From contig DBMK01000167.1 in the NCBI GenBank assembly GCA_002298885.1, positions 9,447-28,585 of the forward strand: DNA of 19,139 nt. The letters are read 5' to 3'. The DNA is from Anaerolineaceae bacterium UBA700. GTDB lineage: Bacteria; Chloroflexota; Anaerolineae; Anaerolineales; Anaerolineaceae. Numbering within the stretch: position 1 is the first letter of the stretch; every line of letters starts with the position of its first letter. Below, piece by piece: positions 1 through 6,421 of the stretch. The notes beneath the pieces were generated by a model that was not told the DNA's origin, ran no database searches, and saw only the letters and a program-made list of their open reading frames with translations. The translations under genes and the position numbers were made by a program.

Positions 1-23
1 GCCGGCTTTGATTTTAAGATTAA

Positions 24-527
24 TTACTTTGACTTATCGTTGCCGACCATTGCATCCAATTTTGCCAGGTTGCGCATGATTCGCCGGTACCTTGCCCGGC
101 CAAAATAATCGTAACCCTCCTCACCCTGGCGAGGTTTGAGCGATAAGAGGCCTGCAATATAGCCGTCGTAAGTGATTCGCCGGACCAGGAAAATGACCGG
201 GATAAGTGCCAGGATCACGCCCGCCAGGAATAACTGCACCCGGTTGTCGGCGGTCCAGATCGGAATGAGCGAAACCAGGGTGATCATTGGGATGGTGAGC
301 AAAATCAGGGCAATGAAACCCGGGATGAGACGCTGGACCCAGAATCCGCGCACGTGTCGGTTGCACGCTTTGACTTCGATCTGTGAGATTTTGCCGTATT
401 CGCTCACCACACTGGAGGGGCCAATTTTCTCCTTCGAGACGCCACGCTTGACGATCTTCGCCGAATAGACGCTGATATTTTTATAGCCGCGGTCAATCTC
501 TTTACGACATACGTCGCAGGTTTCCAT
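24..527 (-). CDS. Two-helix membrane protein with N-terminal Cys-rich (possible zinc) motif
   Basis: I do not recognise this 167-residue protein as a named family. I chose the ATG at 525-527 because the minus strand carries AGGAGG seven bases upstream; the longer open frame reaching 716 has no comparable site. Seen in the protein: a CxxC pair (C4, C7) and a later C55-x2-H58, which together could bind one zinc ion in a soluble N-terminal part. Two hydrophobic stretches at about residues 68-90 and 97-115 look like a membrane hairpin, and a basic C-terminal tail (about 116-167) is rich in Arg, Lys and Tyr. No signal peptide is evident. It is divergent from the catabolic cluster and its base composition is less GC-rich, so it may belong to an unrelated unit. 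Function unknown. Confidence 0.7.
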   Translation of the reverse strand: METCDVCRKEIDRGYKNISVYSAKIVKRGVSKEKIGPSSVVSEYGKISQIEVKACNRHVRGFWVQRLIPGFIALILLTIPMITLVSLIPIWTADNRVQLFLAGVILALIPVIFLVRRITYDGYIAGLLSLKPRQGEEGYDYFGRARYRRIMRNLAKLDAMVGNDKSK

Positions 528-697
528 GAATGCTCCTCCTGAAATGATGTTAAATTGTACCATATCAAAATGCCGTAGCCTGCTACCAACCATCGACTCG
601 CCAGCAACCCAACAAAACTCCGGGTTGGCCTGGATAAAAGATGAGATTGTCATACCACAGGGTAAGAATATCATGTTAATTGTCTGATAACCTTCAA

Positions 698-726
698 TTG
701 ACTCTGCCAATTTCAATTGCTATAAT
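698..726 (+). promoter_or_regulatory. Sigma70-type promoter for the catabolic cluster
   Basis: TTGACT at 698-703 and TATAAT at 721-726 are separated by exactly 17 bases. A TG at 718-719 gives the extended -10 form TGCTATAAT. This is one mismatch from the full consensus. Transcription should begin near 733, giving a leader of about 300 nt before fdrA. An eight-base direct repeat TTCAATTG (693-700 and 712-719) overlaps both promoter boxes, so a regulator could bind there. Confidence 0.65.
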
Positions 727-844
727 AATCAAGTGCTTTAAATAGGCTTTCTTCCAGCGTGCTTATTTCCAGAAAACGCCGTCATCATAGGATTTATTAC
801 TCACACACGCTGTTTAGTGATTGGTTCCCTGTTAGTGTATTCCC

Positions 845-876
845 CTCCGGATGGTAAGCTGTTTTAAATTCCGGAG
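845..876 (+). promoter_or_regulatory. Leader hairpin sequestering a possible Shine-Dalgarno
   Basis: CTCCGGA (845-851) and TCCGGAG (870-876) are perfect inverted repeats around an 18-base loop. The 3' arm contains the GGAG that would serve as ribosome-binding site for the short frame starting at 886, so the stem would hide that site when formed. The stem is seen directly; the regulatory role is inference. Confidence 0.4.
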
Positions 877-885
877 AGACAAAAT

Positions 886-930
886 ATGGAAAAAGTATTC
901 CTTTTTCCGCAGGTGAAGCCTTGGCATTAA
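886..930 (+). CDS. Possible 14-residue leader peptide
   Basis: ATG at 886 opens a 15-codon frame (peptide MEKVFLFPQVKPWH) ending in TAA at 928-930. GGAG at 873-876 lies nine bases upstream, inside the 3' arm of the 845-876 hairpin. Its own first codons form the next hairpin (888-908). The position in a long leader under a strong promoter suits a translated attenuator. The frame is very short and could be chance; a second frame from 851 (21 residues) has no ribosome-binding site. Confidence 0.25.
   Translation: MEKVFLFPQVKPWH
888..908 (+). promoter_or_regulatory. Perfect 8-bp leader stem-loop
   Basis: GGAAAAAG (888-895), loop TATTC, CTTTTTCC (901-908). The stem is perfect and lies just downstream of the 845-876 hairpin. 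There is no separate U-tract after it, so it is not a standard terminator. It may be part of a leader fold that controls fdrA. Confidence 0.4.
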
Positions 931-1032
931 AAATCATTTCAAGCGGTTTTTCTAAAACTGAAGAGACGTATGAACCTGGACATTGCGCCTTAACGCACTT
1001 GTTCAGTCAAGCATTCTCAAACGGAGGTAATG

Positions 1033-2760
1033 ATGTCGGTTATTAAAGCTGAGATCCGGTCAGGCGTGTATTACGACTCGGCATTTCTCATGAACGTCCA
1101 GCGGCTGCTGGCCGATCAGGCGAATGTTGAAGATGCCGGAGTTGTAATGGGAACTGAGAGCAATAAGGAGCTTTTGGCCCATATTAATCTCCTCTCCCCC
1201 GAAGTAAATGCCGCCAAACCGGATGACCTGGTTGTTGTCGTGCGCGCGGCAGTTGAGTCGGATGCAGTCGCCGCGATTGGCAAGCTGGACGAGCTGCTCA
1301 CCCAGCGCAAAAAGCAGTCCAGCGGGGAACACCGCCCCCAAAGCATCGAAAGCGCCAACCAGATGCTTCCCGATTCATCCTGGGTACTCGTATCCGTTGC
1401 CGGGCGGTACGCTGCCGGTGTGGCGCGCGAAGCGCTGCGCAATGGCAAGCACGTATTTCTCTTCAGTGATAACGTGTCCGTCGAAGATGAAATCTCACTC
1501 AAGCAGATGGCTTCCGAAAAAGGTCTGCTGGTGATGGGTCCCGACTGCGGCACCGCCGTAGTGCGCGGTATCGGCCTGGGCTTTGCCAACAAGTGCCGTT
1601 TTGGCCCCATCGGCGTGGTGGCGGCTGCCGGCACTGGCCTGCAGCAGGTCACTTCCCGCGTTCACCAGCTCGGTGGCGGCATCTCTTACGGCATCGGCAC
1701 CGGCGGCCGCGACCTGACCGAAAAAGTCGGCGCCGTGACCTTCTTGATGGGTCTGGATGCCCTCAGCCGCGACCCGGAAACCAAGGTGATCGTCCTGGTC
1801 TCCAAGCCGCCGGCGCCCAAGGTTGCCGACGAAGTGCTGAAGACCGCCAAGAAAGCCGGCAAGCCGGTGGTGGTGTGCTTCGTTGGCCGCCCGATTTCCG
1901 CTTTCCAGCTCGACAACCTCTATTTTGCCGTCAGTCTGGATGACGCGGCTCGCATTGCCGTAGACCTGATCAACAAGAACCAGCTCGGCGTACCTGAAGC
2001 CCCGAAAGTCGACAAATTTGCTGCCGGGCAGCGTTACCTGCGCGGCCTGTTCTCCGGCGGAACGCTGGCTTACGAGGCACAGTACATCCTCGAAAGCTAC
2101 ATCCCTAAGATGTACGCCAATGCGCCCTTGCGCAAGGAAAACAAGCTGCCCAACTCCCTGGTCAGCCAGGAACACACCATTGTCGACCTGGGCGAGGATG
2201 AATTTACGGTCGGCCGCCTGCACCCCATGATGGATAACGACCTGCGCATCCGCCGCCTGATGGAAGAGGCCGCCGATCCTTCCGTGGCCGTCATCATGCT
2301 GGACGTGGTCATCGGCTATGGATCGCATCCAAACCCAGCCAGCGAGCTGGCCCCGGCTATCGTCGATGCGCGCGCCCTGGCCAAGAAGAACGGCCGCCAC
2401 CTGGAAGTTGTGGCTGTGGTAACCGGCACCGACGAAGATCCCCAGAATTTCAACGAGCAAATGCAGCTCTTAAAGGGCGCCGGAGCCTGGGTGAGCCCCA
2501 GCAACGAGGATATGGTACGCTATGCCGGTCGCATCCTGCAGGCTCTGGATGGAGTCACGGGTACCGCTAGCAGCGTCGTGAGGACTCCTGTTGATCTGTC
2601 GACGTTGCAAAAACCACTGGAAGCGATCAACGTGGGCCTCGAATCCTTCGCCGAGAACCTGGTTGCGCAGGGCACCCCAACTGTGCACGTCGATTGGAAA
2701 CCGCCGGCGGGTGGCAACGAACGCCTGATGTCCATCCTGGAAAAGATGAAGCAGAAATAA
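1033..2760 (+). CDS. fdrA: FdrA/AllF family protein (CoA-ligase-like carbamoyltransferase subunit)
   Basis: A 575-residue FdrA-family protein, close to the 555 residues of E. coli FdrA. The fold family is that of succinyl-CoA synthetase-like proteins. In the numbering that starts three bases earlier at 1030, a glycine-rich nucleotide/CoA-binding loop GPIGVVAAAGTG lies at about 192-203 and is followed by a GIGTGGRDL motif. Upstream is the typical segment ending MGPDCGTAVV, and the C-terminal ligase-like half has a GYGSHPNPA stretch. E. coli fdrA lies beside ylbE and ylbF in the allantoin cluster, where the three are reported to form oxamate carbamoyltransferase (AllFGH). Here it is first in the + strand cluster, with the ylbE homologue 62 bases on. 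Two ATGs adjoin; 1033 is preferred because GGAGG (1023-1027) lies five bases before it. The substrate here is unproven. Confidence 0.88.
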   Translation: MSVIKAEIRSGVYYDSAFLMNVQRLLADQANVEDAGVVMGTESNKELLAHINLLSPEVNAAKPDDLVVVVRAAVESDAVAAIGKLDELLTQRKKQSSGEHRPQSIESANQMLPDSSWVLVSVAGRYAAGVAREALRNGKHVFLFSDNVSVEDEISLKQMASEKGLLVMGPDCGTAVVRGIGLGFANKCRFGPIGVVAAAGTGLQQVTSRVHQLGGGISYGIGTGGRDLTEKVGAVTFLMGLDALSRDPETKVIVLVSKPPAPKVADEVLKTAKKAGKPVVVCFVGRPISAFQLDNLYFAVSLDDAARIAVDLINKNQLGVPEAPKVDKFAAGQRYLRGLFSGGTLAYEAQYILESYIPKMYANAPLRKENKLPNSLVSQEHTIVDLGEDEFTVGRLHPMMDNDLRIRRLMEEAADPSVAVIMLDVVIGYGSHPNPASELAPAIVDARALAKKNGRHLEVVAVVTGTDEDPQNFNEQMQLLKGAGAWVSPSNEDMVRYAGRILQALDGVTGTASSVVRTPVDLSTLQKPLEAINVGLESFAENLVAQGTPTVHVDWKPPAGGNERLMSILEKMKQK

Positions 2761-2764
2761 TACT

Positions 2765-2809
2765 CTGTCGCTGTGTTGCAGAATTTTGCGCACGGCGACA
2801 GTAATTTTT
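2765..2809 (+). terminator. Intra-operon terminator/attenuator-like hairpin
   Basis: A 12-bp stem with two G-T pairs (2765-2776 with 2790-2801) encloses a 13-base loop and is followed after three bases by TTTTT (2805-2809). It sits between fdrA and ylbE, directly before the GGAGG of ylbE. It could cause partial termination or act as a processing or stability element. Confidence 0.45.
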
Positions 2810-2822
2810 CGGAGGAAATAAA

Positions 2823-4070
2823 ATGGTTGATATTGAGAGTGCCAATAAACAGGCTGTTGATCGAATGATGGAAGCCAGGCCGGTAGTCACCGGTGTTGCT
2901 CGTGCTATTGATGTTATCCCTGGCATGCGTGACGACCTCCTTCTGCACGCCGGCCCCCCCGTCACCTGGGAACGCATGGCCGGCCCCATGAAGGGCGCCA
3001 TGATTGGGGCATTGATCTTCGAAGGGAAAGCGAAAGATACCCAGGAAGCTGAACATTTGCTTTCCAGCGGCAAAATTAAATGGGAACCCTGCCTCAATCA
3101 CGATTCTGCCGGCCCAATGGCGGGTGTGATCGCCCCTTCATTCATGGTGTACGTCGTCGAAAACCTGACCCACGGAAACAAAGGATATTCCGGCCTCAAT
3201 GAAGGCCGCGGCAAAGTTCTTCGCATGGGCGCCTACAGTGAAGAAGTCCTCTCCAGGCTGAAATGGATGAATGATGTTTTGGGTCCGACCGTGGACAAGG
3301 CATTAAAAGCATGCGGTGGGGTCGACATCCGCGCCACTCTGGCCGAAGCACTGCAAATGGGCGACGACGGTCATAACCGGTTAAAATCAGCTTCATTGCT
3401 GTTCTTGAAAGCCCTCGATCCTTACATTGCAAAGCTTGCTAAGGATGGGAACACAGCCGCAGACGTCCTTAAGGCGCTTGGCGATAACCAACTCAGTATC
3501 CTCAACCCGGTAATGGCCGGCTGCAAGACTGCATGCGACGCGGCCGCCAATATTCCCGGCAGCACAATCGTCACCGTCATGGCCCGCAACGGCACCGATT
3601 TTGGCATCCGGGTCAGCGGCCTGGGCGACCAATGGTTTACTGGACCCGCCGGTCATGTGAAATCACTCTACTTCCCTGGTTTCACGGATAAAGACGCCAA
3701 CCCTGACATCGGCGATAGCACAATGACCGAGACTGCAGGTGTAGGCGGATTTGCCATGGCTGCCGCACCGGCTATCGTAACCTTCATTGGCGGCGAAGCC
3801 AAGGACGCCACCAACACCACCCTGGATATGTACGAAATCACCTTTGCAGAGCACAAGTATTACAACATCCCCGCCCTCGATTTCCGGGGCACCCCAACTG
3901 GCATCGACATCCGCAAGGTCGTCGAGAAAGGCATTCTGCCGCGCGTGAATACCGGCGTGGCCCACAAGGAAGCCGGAATCGGGCAGGTCGGCGCCGGCGT
4001 GGTCAACCCACCGGCAAACATCTTCGAAGATGCGCTGGTCGCTTTTGCTGAAAAGTACGGCTACGCCTGA
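2823..4070 (+). CDS. ylbE: YlbE/AllG family protein (DUF1116)
   Basis: A 415-residue DUF1116 protein, matching the roughly 419 residues of E. coli YlbE. Family-typical segments are visible: NHDSAGPMAGV near residue 95, and a MARNGTDFGIRVSGLGDQWF stretch near 255-275 followed by TGPAG. In E. coli YlbE (AllG) works with FdrA (AllF) and YlbF (AllH) in oxamate carbamoyl transfer at the end of allantoin degradation. Here it directly follows fdrA and starts seven bases after GGAGG (2811-2815). The third partner, DUF2877 YlbF, is not present in the window; the next gene is a double cyclase-domain protein instead. The two proteins most likely form a complex, but whether it handles oxamate or another carbamoyl/ureido compound is open. 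Confidence 0.87.
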   Translation: MVDIESANKQAVDRMMEARPVVTGVARAIDVIPGMRDDLLLHAGPPVTWERMAGPMKGAMIGALIFEGKAKDTQEAEHLLSSGKIKWEPCLNHDSAGPMAGVIAPSFMVYVVENLTHGNKGYSGLNEGRGKVLRMGAYSEEVLSRLKWMNDVLGPTVDKALKACGGVDIRATLAEALQMGDDGHNRLKSASLLFLKALDPYIAKLAKDGNTAADVLKALGDNQLSILNPVMAGCKTACDAAANIPGSTIVTVMARNGTDFGIRVSGLGDQWFTGPAGHVKSLYFPGFTDKDANPDIGDSTMTETAGVGGFAMAAAPAIVTFIGGEAKDATNTTLDMYEITFAEHKYYNIPALDFRGTPTGIDIRKVVEKGILPRVNTGVAHKEAGIGQVGAGVVNPPANIFEDALVAFAEKYGYA

Positions 4071-4096
4071 AATTTCGTGTGAAAGAGGAGATAAAA

Positions 4097-5770
4097 ATGG
4101 ATCGAGAAAAATTTATTAAAATGCTGGTGGATGCCAAAATGTACGACCTGACCCAGGGCTGCAGTATCTTCACGCCGCCGTGGCCGGGTGAGAAATCTTT
4201 GGAAGTCCACTTTTTCAAGCGTGTCACCGGCGCCTATGGCGGCGGGCAAGGCGCAAACGGTCAGATTTTGAATTGGAGCAACACCGTCGGTACTCACCTG
4301 GTCGGCGAGACCGCATTCCATTCCGGGGCGCGTCCCATCGCCGACATCCCCCTGTCCGACCTGAGCGGCCAGGGCGTCGTCGCCGATATCTCCGACATGG
4401 TGTCCGATTACAGCATCTTTACGCCGGAAATGATCCAGAAGAAAGTTAAGGTCAAGAAGGGCGACATCCTGATCATCAATACCGGGTACCACAAATATTC
4501 CTACGACCAGCCCGACGTGTTTTCGCAGGGCGCCCAGGGTGGTGTCGAATCGAAGGAATTTGGCTTCTACGTGCGCCATCCCGGCCCTTCGATGGATTTC
4601 TATAAGTGGGCCATCGATATGGAATTGAAGTGGGTTGGCATCGACTGCGGCACCGCCGAACATCCCATGAACACCCCCATCCGGCGCATGCACGACAACC
4701 ACTTCAAGCTGGCTGAGGAAAAACTCAAGAAAGAGACTGGGAAGACCTGGGACGAGGTATTCCCCCAGGGCGAATATTACGAGCTGACCCACATCACCCT
4801 GCCCAAGCATCACCTGGTGTTCGTGGAAGCCATCGTCGGCGACATCGAAAAGCTCAAGAACCAGCGTGCCTGGATCTCCTGCATGCCGATCCCCTTCAAG
4901 GAAGTGGAGACCGCCTGGGCGCGTGTCTTCGCCTTCCAGCCCCCCAGCTACATGAGCGAAGAGGAGTTCTTCGGTGCCATGCAAAAATCCGAGATGCTCG
5001 ACCTGACCGTGCCGTTCAGCGTCCAGACTCCGCAGTGGCTGAACTACATCCCGTTGAGCGTCACCTACACCAAGCGCGTCGGCGGGCAGTTCTTCGGCAT
5101 GGGCCGCAACGGCTCCATCTGCAACGCCAGCATCCACCTGGGCACCCACATGGACGGCGAAAAGCATTTCTACCCCGCTGGCCGCACCATCGGCCAGGTG
5201 CCGTTGGATGAATGGGTCGGCCCCGGCGTCATCGCCGACATCTCCGAGCTGGTCAGCGACTCCAGCGTGTACACCCCCGAGATGATCCACAAGGTGGTCG
5301 ATATCCGCAAGGGCGACATCCTGATCATCAAGACCGGCTGGAACAAGTTCGGCTGGAACAGTCCCGAATCGGACGAGTTCCGCTACATGGTCAAGCACCC
5401 AGGTCCCTCACCGGACTTCTCCAAGTGGGCCACCGACATGCAGATCAAGTGGATCGGCGTCGACGCCGTTTCGGCCGACCACCCGATGAACACGATCATG
5501 CGCATCTGGCACCCCAAGACTTTTGAAGAAGCCAACCGCAAGTTGGTTCGCGACTTCGGCAAAACCTGGGACGAGATGTATCCGTTGGACCAGTATTACC
5601 AGGACATGCACCTGAACCTCTTCCCCAAGCGCATCGTACACGCCGAGAACCTGGCCGGCGCCATGGCCACCGCCAAGAGCGGGCGTTACTATATCGGCTG
5701 CTATCTGCAGAAAGCCATGGAAGCTGAATCGATGTGGGGCCGCTTCGTCGCTTTTAAAGAGGCCGATTAA
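4097..5770 (+). CDS. Tandem double cyclase-family (PF04199) protein, N-half degenerate
   Basis: A 557-residue protein built from two copies of the cyclase/kynurenine-formamidase-like fold (PF04199), a family of metal-dependent hydrolases that open or cleave amide bonds. Copy 1 spans about residues 5-285 and copy 2 about 295-557. The C-copy keeps the metal signature HLGTHMDGEKH (H347, H351, D353, H357). In the N-copy only the central GTH survives: the aligned residues are T63, V69 and A73, so three of four ligands are gone. Both halves share HPGP...DF..W and a later HPMNT motif. I chose ATG 4097 because AGAGGAG (4084-4090) lies six bases upstream; a GTG at 4079 would swallow that site. The gap to ylbE is 26 bases, so the two are probably co-transcribed. 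The N-half may be structural or regulatory. Substrate unknown; a cyclic amide or ureide is plausible. Confidence 0.85.
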   Translation: MDREKFIKMLVDAKMYDLTQGCSIFTPPWPGEKSLEVHFFKRVTGAYGGGQGANGQILNWSNTVGTHLVGETAFHSGARPIADIPLSDLSGQGVVADISDMVSDYSIFTPEMIQKKVKVKKGDILIINTGYHKYSYDQPDVFSQGAQGGVESKEFGFYVRHPGPSMDFYKWAIDMELKWVGIDCGTAEHPMNTPIRRMHDNHFKLAEEKLKKETGKTWDEVFPQGEYYELTHITLPKHHLVFVEAIVGDIEKLKNQRAWISCMPIPFKEVETAWARVFAFQPPSYMSEEEFFGAMQKSEMLDLTVPFSVQTPQWLNYIPLSVTYTKRVGGQFFGMGRNGSICNASIHLGTHMDGEKHFYPAGRTIGQVPLDEWVGPGVIADISELVSDSSVYTPEMIHKVVDIRKGDILIIKTGWNKFGWNSPESDEFRYMVKHPGPSPDFSKWATDMQIKWIGVDAVSADHPMNTIMRIWHPKTFEEANRKLVRDFGKTWDEMYPLDQYYQDMHLNLFPKRIVHAENLAGAMATAKSGRYYIGCYLQKAMEAESMWGRFVAFKEAD

Positions 5771-5784
5771 TCCTCACCCATTTT

Positions 5785-5821
5785 GGAGCCTGGATGGATC
5801 AAAAACTTCTATCCAGGCTCC
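5785..5821. repeat. Perfect 11-bp inverted repeat over the DinB start
   Basis: GGAGCCTGGAT (5785-5795) and ATCCAGGCTCC (5811-5821) flank a 15-base loop. There is no T-tract on either strand, so it is not a standard intrinsic terminator. It covers the first ATG (5794) and the putative ribosome-binding site of the following gene. The same GGAGCCTGGAT word recurs in a larger stem at 12654-12741. Confidence 0.6.
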
Positions 5822-6351
5822 AAAGAAACTTTCGGAGCCTGCACTTGCTTAGCGAATTGGAGAATTACATCTTTCGCATCAAAGACCTTCACGGGCAGAT
5901 TATCGACATGATCGATGGCGTGCCCCGGGACGGCCTGAACTTCATTCCAATCGTCTTGCCGCAGCTTCAGGTGTCCAATTCTCTCGCCAACCTGGCCGCC
6001 CACATTGCCGGAGCTGAACATTTTTGGATCGGAGAAGTAATCGGTGGACTGCCGCCCACGCGCGACCGCGACGCCGAGTTTGCCTTAAAGGTGAAGAATT
6101 CTCAACCGTTGATCGAAAGCCTGAATAAGACGTTCGAAGAAACGAATACGATCTTTTCGCGGTTAACCGAGGCAGACCTGTCAAAATTGTACACAGTGGA
6201 GGACAAAGACGTACCCGGTCGTTGGGCGATCCTGCATGTGGTGGAACACACCGCCCTGCATTGGGGCCACATGCAAATCACCTACCAGTTATGGGCAAAG
6301 GGAGACAACAGGCCGTCGCCGTTCTGGTTCTCGCGCCTGCCCCCCAGGTAG
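5794..6351 (+). CDS. DinB-like metalloenzyme / thiol-transferase-fold protein
   Basis: A DinB superfamily protein of up to 185 residues with the expected four-helix layout. Candidate metal ligands are H70 (in AAHIAGAEHFW) and H152 and H156 (in EHTALHWGHMQ). The usual HxxxHxGQ ending has His159 in place of Gln. Family members include thiol-dependent transferases and isomerases as well as DNA-damage-induced proteins of unknown role. The start is uncertain: ATG 5794 lies inside a perfect hairpin with weak GGAG spacing, whereas TTG 5845 is in frame, seven bases after CGGAG, and would give 168 residues starting just before the conserved helix. It sits 23 bases after the double cyclase gene and is followed by a terminator-like stem, so it may end the first transcript. 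Its catabolic role, if any, is unknown. Confidence 0.75.
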   Translation: MDQKLLSRLQRNFRSLHLLSELENYIFRIKDLHGQIIDMIDGVPRDGLNFIPIVLPQLQVSNSLANLAAHIAGAEHFWIGEVIGGLPPTRDRDAEFALKVKNSQPLIESLNKTFEETNTIFSRLTEADLSKLYTVEDKDVPGRWAILHVVEHTALHWGHMQITYQLWAKGDNRPSPFWFSRLPPR

Positions 6352-6362
6352 CTCAAGGAACG

Positions 6363-6389
6363 AAACCTCATTTCTGGGGTTTTTATTAT
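6363..6389 (+). terminator. Candidate intrinsic terminator after the DinB gene
   Basis: AAACCTC (6363-6369) pairs with GGGGTTT (6376-6382, one G-T pair) around a six-base loop, and the sequence runs on as TTATTAT. It begins 12 bases after the DinB stop, at a natural boundary before the first hydroxylase operon. The stem is short and the T-tract interrupted. Confidence 0.45.
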
Positions 6390-6421
6390 GGCATTTTAAT
6401 TTTCCAGGAGGCAAAAACTCC

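Larger units (their letters stand above)
528..1032. other. Divergent gene-free region with promoter and long leader
   Basis: About 500 bases without a convincing protein gene. It holds the 5' flank of the minus-strand membrane-protein gene, three spaced AATTG boxes, a strong + strand promoter, two stem-loops and a possible short leader peptide before fdrA. The leader part (about 733-1032) is clearly AT-richer than the genes that follow. I looked for a purine-type riboswitch core and for T-box elements and recognised neither. Confidence 0.7.

Noticed and set aside
528..716. Extended N-terminus of the minus-strand membrane protein up to 716
   Set aside because: The frame is open but has no ribosome-binding site at its far end and would overlap the + strand promoter; AGGAGG before 527 fixes the start.
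733..1032. Purine or other known riboswitch in the fdrA leader
   Set aside because: I could not match the conserved core or the three-way junction of any riboswitch I know; only unassigned stems are seen.
4079..4096. GTG start at 4079 for the double cyclase gene
   Set aside because: It would place the AGAGGAG ribosome-binding site inside the coding region; ATG 4097 has that site at the correct distance.
4061..5398. 445-codon open frame on the minus strand
   Set aside because: Antisense to the double cyclase gene, with Val/His/Asp-rich content typical of a shadow frame in GC-rich coding DNA.
5785..5821. Intrinsic terminator
   Set aside because: The stem is strong but no T-tract follows on either strand.
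6236..6421. N-terminal extension of the first FAD subunit into the DinB gene
   Set aside because: The extension is out of frame with DinB but overlaps it; ATG 6422 has AGGAGG upstream and gives the normal family N-terminus.
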